Shown piece after piece: positions 63,130 to 64,000 of a DNA stretch of 64,000 bases (position 1 is its first letter; each line of letters starts with the position of its first letter). Position numbers and translations under genes: made by a program. Below the pieces are notes generated by a model. That model saw nothing but the letters and a program-made list of their open reading frames with translations, was not told the origin of the DNA and did no database searches. The stretch spans positions 424,738 through 488,737 of the forward strand of contig DAOUME010000007.1 in NCBI GenBank assembly GCA_034411995.1, given 5' to 3'. The DNA comes from JAUVXJ01 sp034411995. GTDB lineage: Bacteria > Chloroflexota > Anaerolineae > UBA7937 > B3-Chlor.

Positions 63130-63801
63130 CTAAGTACGAGTCCGTGGTGGATGGCTACCCTGGGGGTAAGCCCTCCCTGGTCCGATGCCACGCCCTGGAC
63201 CCAACTCTTGTCTGGCTTTCTCCAGGTCGGCCTGACTGTTGATGTTGAAGAAGGAAAGGTTCCGGGGATCGAAGACCTCTATCTCTTCCCGATCGACGTA
63301 TCGCACGCGCACGTGGGGAAAGAAGTGGATGATCCTCAGATCGCCCGCCAGCAGTTGTTGTTTGATCAAGGGCAGGCAATTGCGGGAATAGAAGGCGTGC
63401 AACGCCTCCGTGAGCTTCCCCCTGCGCGGGATGACCACGTCGTACCGGCTCGCCAGCCCTTGCATGTACCGCAGCAGCGACAGGTTCAAGAAGGGCATGT
63501 CGCAGGCGACTACCAGGCTGTGGCTGCGGGTGGCAGCCTTCAACCCGGAATAGATGCCTCCCAGCGCTCCCTTGCCGGGATAAACGTCGCTGACCACCAG
63601 TGCTTCGAACTGCTCGTACCTGTCGGCCTCGTTGGTGACGATGATCACCTCGTCGCTGAGTTGTGAGAGCGTCTCGATGATCCTCTCTATCAGGAACTGG
63701 CCATCCACGAAGAGAAACGCCTTGTCCTGCCCCAGGCGAGAACTGCTGCCGCCGGCCAGAACCACAGCGCTGCTTTGGCCAAGAACCCCCCGTTCTGCCA
63801 T
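63130..63801 (-). CDS. mobA: Molybdenum cofactor guanylyltransferase MobA
   Basis: 223 residues. Nucleotidyltransferase signature VVLAGGSSSRLGQDKAFL near the N-terminus, GALGGIYSGLKAA, VVACDMPFL with the metal-binding Asp, and FFNINSQADLEKAR at the end. The LAGG form favours MobA (GTP) over MocA (CTP). The C-terminus runs about 20 residues past the usual end. Its product serves mainly DMSO-reductase-type enzymes, whereas the neighbouring hydroxylase family usually carries the CMP form or plain MPT. Confidence 0.88.
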   Translation of the reverse strand: MAERGVLGQSSAVVLAGGSSSRLGQDKAFLFVDGQFLIERIIETLSQLSDEVIIVTNEADRYEQFEALVVSDVYPGKGALGGIYSGLKAATRSHSLVVACDMPFLNLSLLRYMQGLASRYDVVIPRRGKLTEALHAFYSRNCLPLIKQQLLAGDLRIIHFFPHVRVRYVDREEIEVFDPRNLSFFNINSQADLEKARQELGPGRGIGPGRAYPQGSHPPRTRT

Positions 63802-63840
63802 CCGTGGTCCCTTGTTGCCTCAAGTCCATCCCGCGGCCCA

Positions 63841-63869
63841 AGTATACCCCAGCGCCCTCGGGGTGTCGA
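63841..63869 (-). promoter_or_regulatory. Promoter for mobA and following genes
   Basis: Minus-strand TCGACA (63869-63864), 17 bases, TATACT (63846-63841). Start near 63834, leader about 33 bases. The insertion sequence begins within about 20 bases upstream of the -35. Confidence 0.6.
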
Positions 63870-63889
63870 GACCACGTATTCACTCACGT

Positions 63890-63941
63890 ATAATGTTACC
63901 GAAGGGGTATAGTTCGCTCAAATGATAATGTTACCGAGGGG
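63890..63941 (+). repeat. Direct repeat pair ATAATGTTACCGA(A)GGGG
   Basis: Copy 1 at 63890-63907 and copy 2 at 63925-63941 differ by one inserted A; start-to-start distance is 35 bases. Likely transposase-binding repeats of the insertion-sequence end. Confidence 0.75.
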
Positions 63942-63944
63942 ACT

Positions 63945-64000
63945 ATGCCCAACAAAGAGAAGATGACCGTGAGCGAGCGGAGGAAGTATCTGGGTCTGAT
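63945..64000 (+). CDS. Transposase/integrase-like protein, 5' fragment
   Basis: ATG 63945 follows GAGGGG. The 18 visible codons read MPNKEKMTVSERRKYLGL. The TVSERRKYL start resembles DDE integrase-type transposases in which a helix-turn-helix follows a TVxERRKYL-like beginning. This is recognised from a very short segment, so the family is tentative. The remainder lies beyond the window. Confidence 0.6.
   Translation, partial: MPNKEKMTVSERRKYLGL

Larger units (their letters stand above)
63889..64000 (+). mobile_element. Left end of an insertion sequence, truncated by the window
   Basis: Two near-identical direct repeats (from 63890 and 63925) directly precede a gene whose first 18 residues look like an integrase-type transposase. 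Repeated words of this sort upstream of the transposase are usual for IS ends. The exact boundary and family cannot be fixed from 112 bases. TATAAT at 63889-63894 could be its own -10. Confidence 0.65.

Noticed and set aside
63009..63191. 61-codon N-terminal extension of the molybdenum hydroxylase
   Set aside because: It overlaps the end of mobA, resembles nothing in the family, and ATG 63008 has GGGAGG upstream.

Overview
The window is 64 kb of GC-rich chromosome that reads like a member of the Chloroflexota. This rests on gene content, not on an rRNA: PTPS-related and DUF2723-type multi-membrane proteins with appended beta-sandwich modules, a Ser/Thr kinase fused to a PQQ-type beta-propeller, an actin-like ATPase next to a baseplate-J-like membrane protein, and a Gram-positive-like mre-mrd-min gene order. 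Starts at GTG and TTG are frequent. Several promoters match TTGNNN-N17-TATAAT, many with an extended -10. The left edge cuts a subtilase and the right edge cuts an insertion-sequence transposase.

Layout. 0-2 kb: subtilase end and a lipoprotein with a glutamine-amidotransferase fold. 2-5.7 kb: tRNA-Leu(UAG), tRNA-Gly(GCC), tig-clpP-clpX, closed by a terminator. 5.7-8.1 kb (minus): CelD-like acetyltransferase and GT4 glycosyltransferase. 8.2-8.5 kb: an unannotated rod-shaped RNA with its own promoter, best explained as 6S RNA. 8.5-16.3 kb: cupin, two zinc dehydrogenases and three paralogous membrane proteins. 16.4-22 kb: DUF503, GT2, ftsY, prfB with a programmed +1 frameshift, a lipoprotein, and an 8-oxoguanine-deaminase-like amidohydrolase. 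22-25.3 kb (minus): propeller kinase, PP2C phosphatase and a small protein. 25.5-41.5 kb (minus): rplY-mreB-mreC-mreD, two giant membrane proteins, mrdA, minC-minD-minE-rodA, gltX and tRNA-Gln. 41.7-50.2 kb: alaS, FtsA-like ATPase, baseplate-J-like protein, ruvX, mltG and an orphan solute-binding lipoprotein. 50.2-58.9 kb: pyrimidine nucleoside phosphorylase (minus), trmFO, an M28 peptidase, hflX, two tandem S41 peptidases and smpB. 59-63.8 kb (minus): mobA, a fused molybdenum hydroxylase, mobB and hpt. 63.9 kb: left end of an insertion sequence.

How the genes fit together. The long minus-strand run couples the rod-elongation machinery (MreBCD, PBP2, RodA) with division-site placement (MinCDE). 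In its middle sit two very large membrane proteins of GT-C type. tig-clpP-clpX, smpB and the S41 proteases form a protein quality-control theme. GluRS followed by tRNA-Gln fits the indirect route to Gln-tRNA. The mobA-hydroxylase-mobB-hpt run and the distant 8-oxoguanine deaminase suggest purine and molybdenum-hydroxylase metabolism.

Most worth following up: the 6S RNA candidate; the two giant proteins inside the mre/min cluster; the FtsA-like/baseplate-J-like pair; a 143-bp inverted structure upstream of alaS; an amidotransferase-fold lipoprotein whose catalytic His and Glu have become Asn and Gln; and likely AUC and AUU starts for mreD and hflX. No CRISPR array or rRNA gene was seen.
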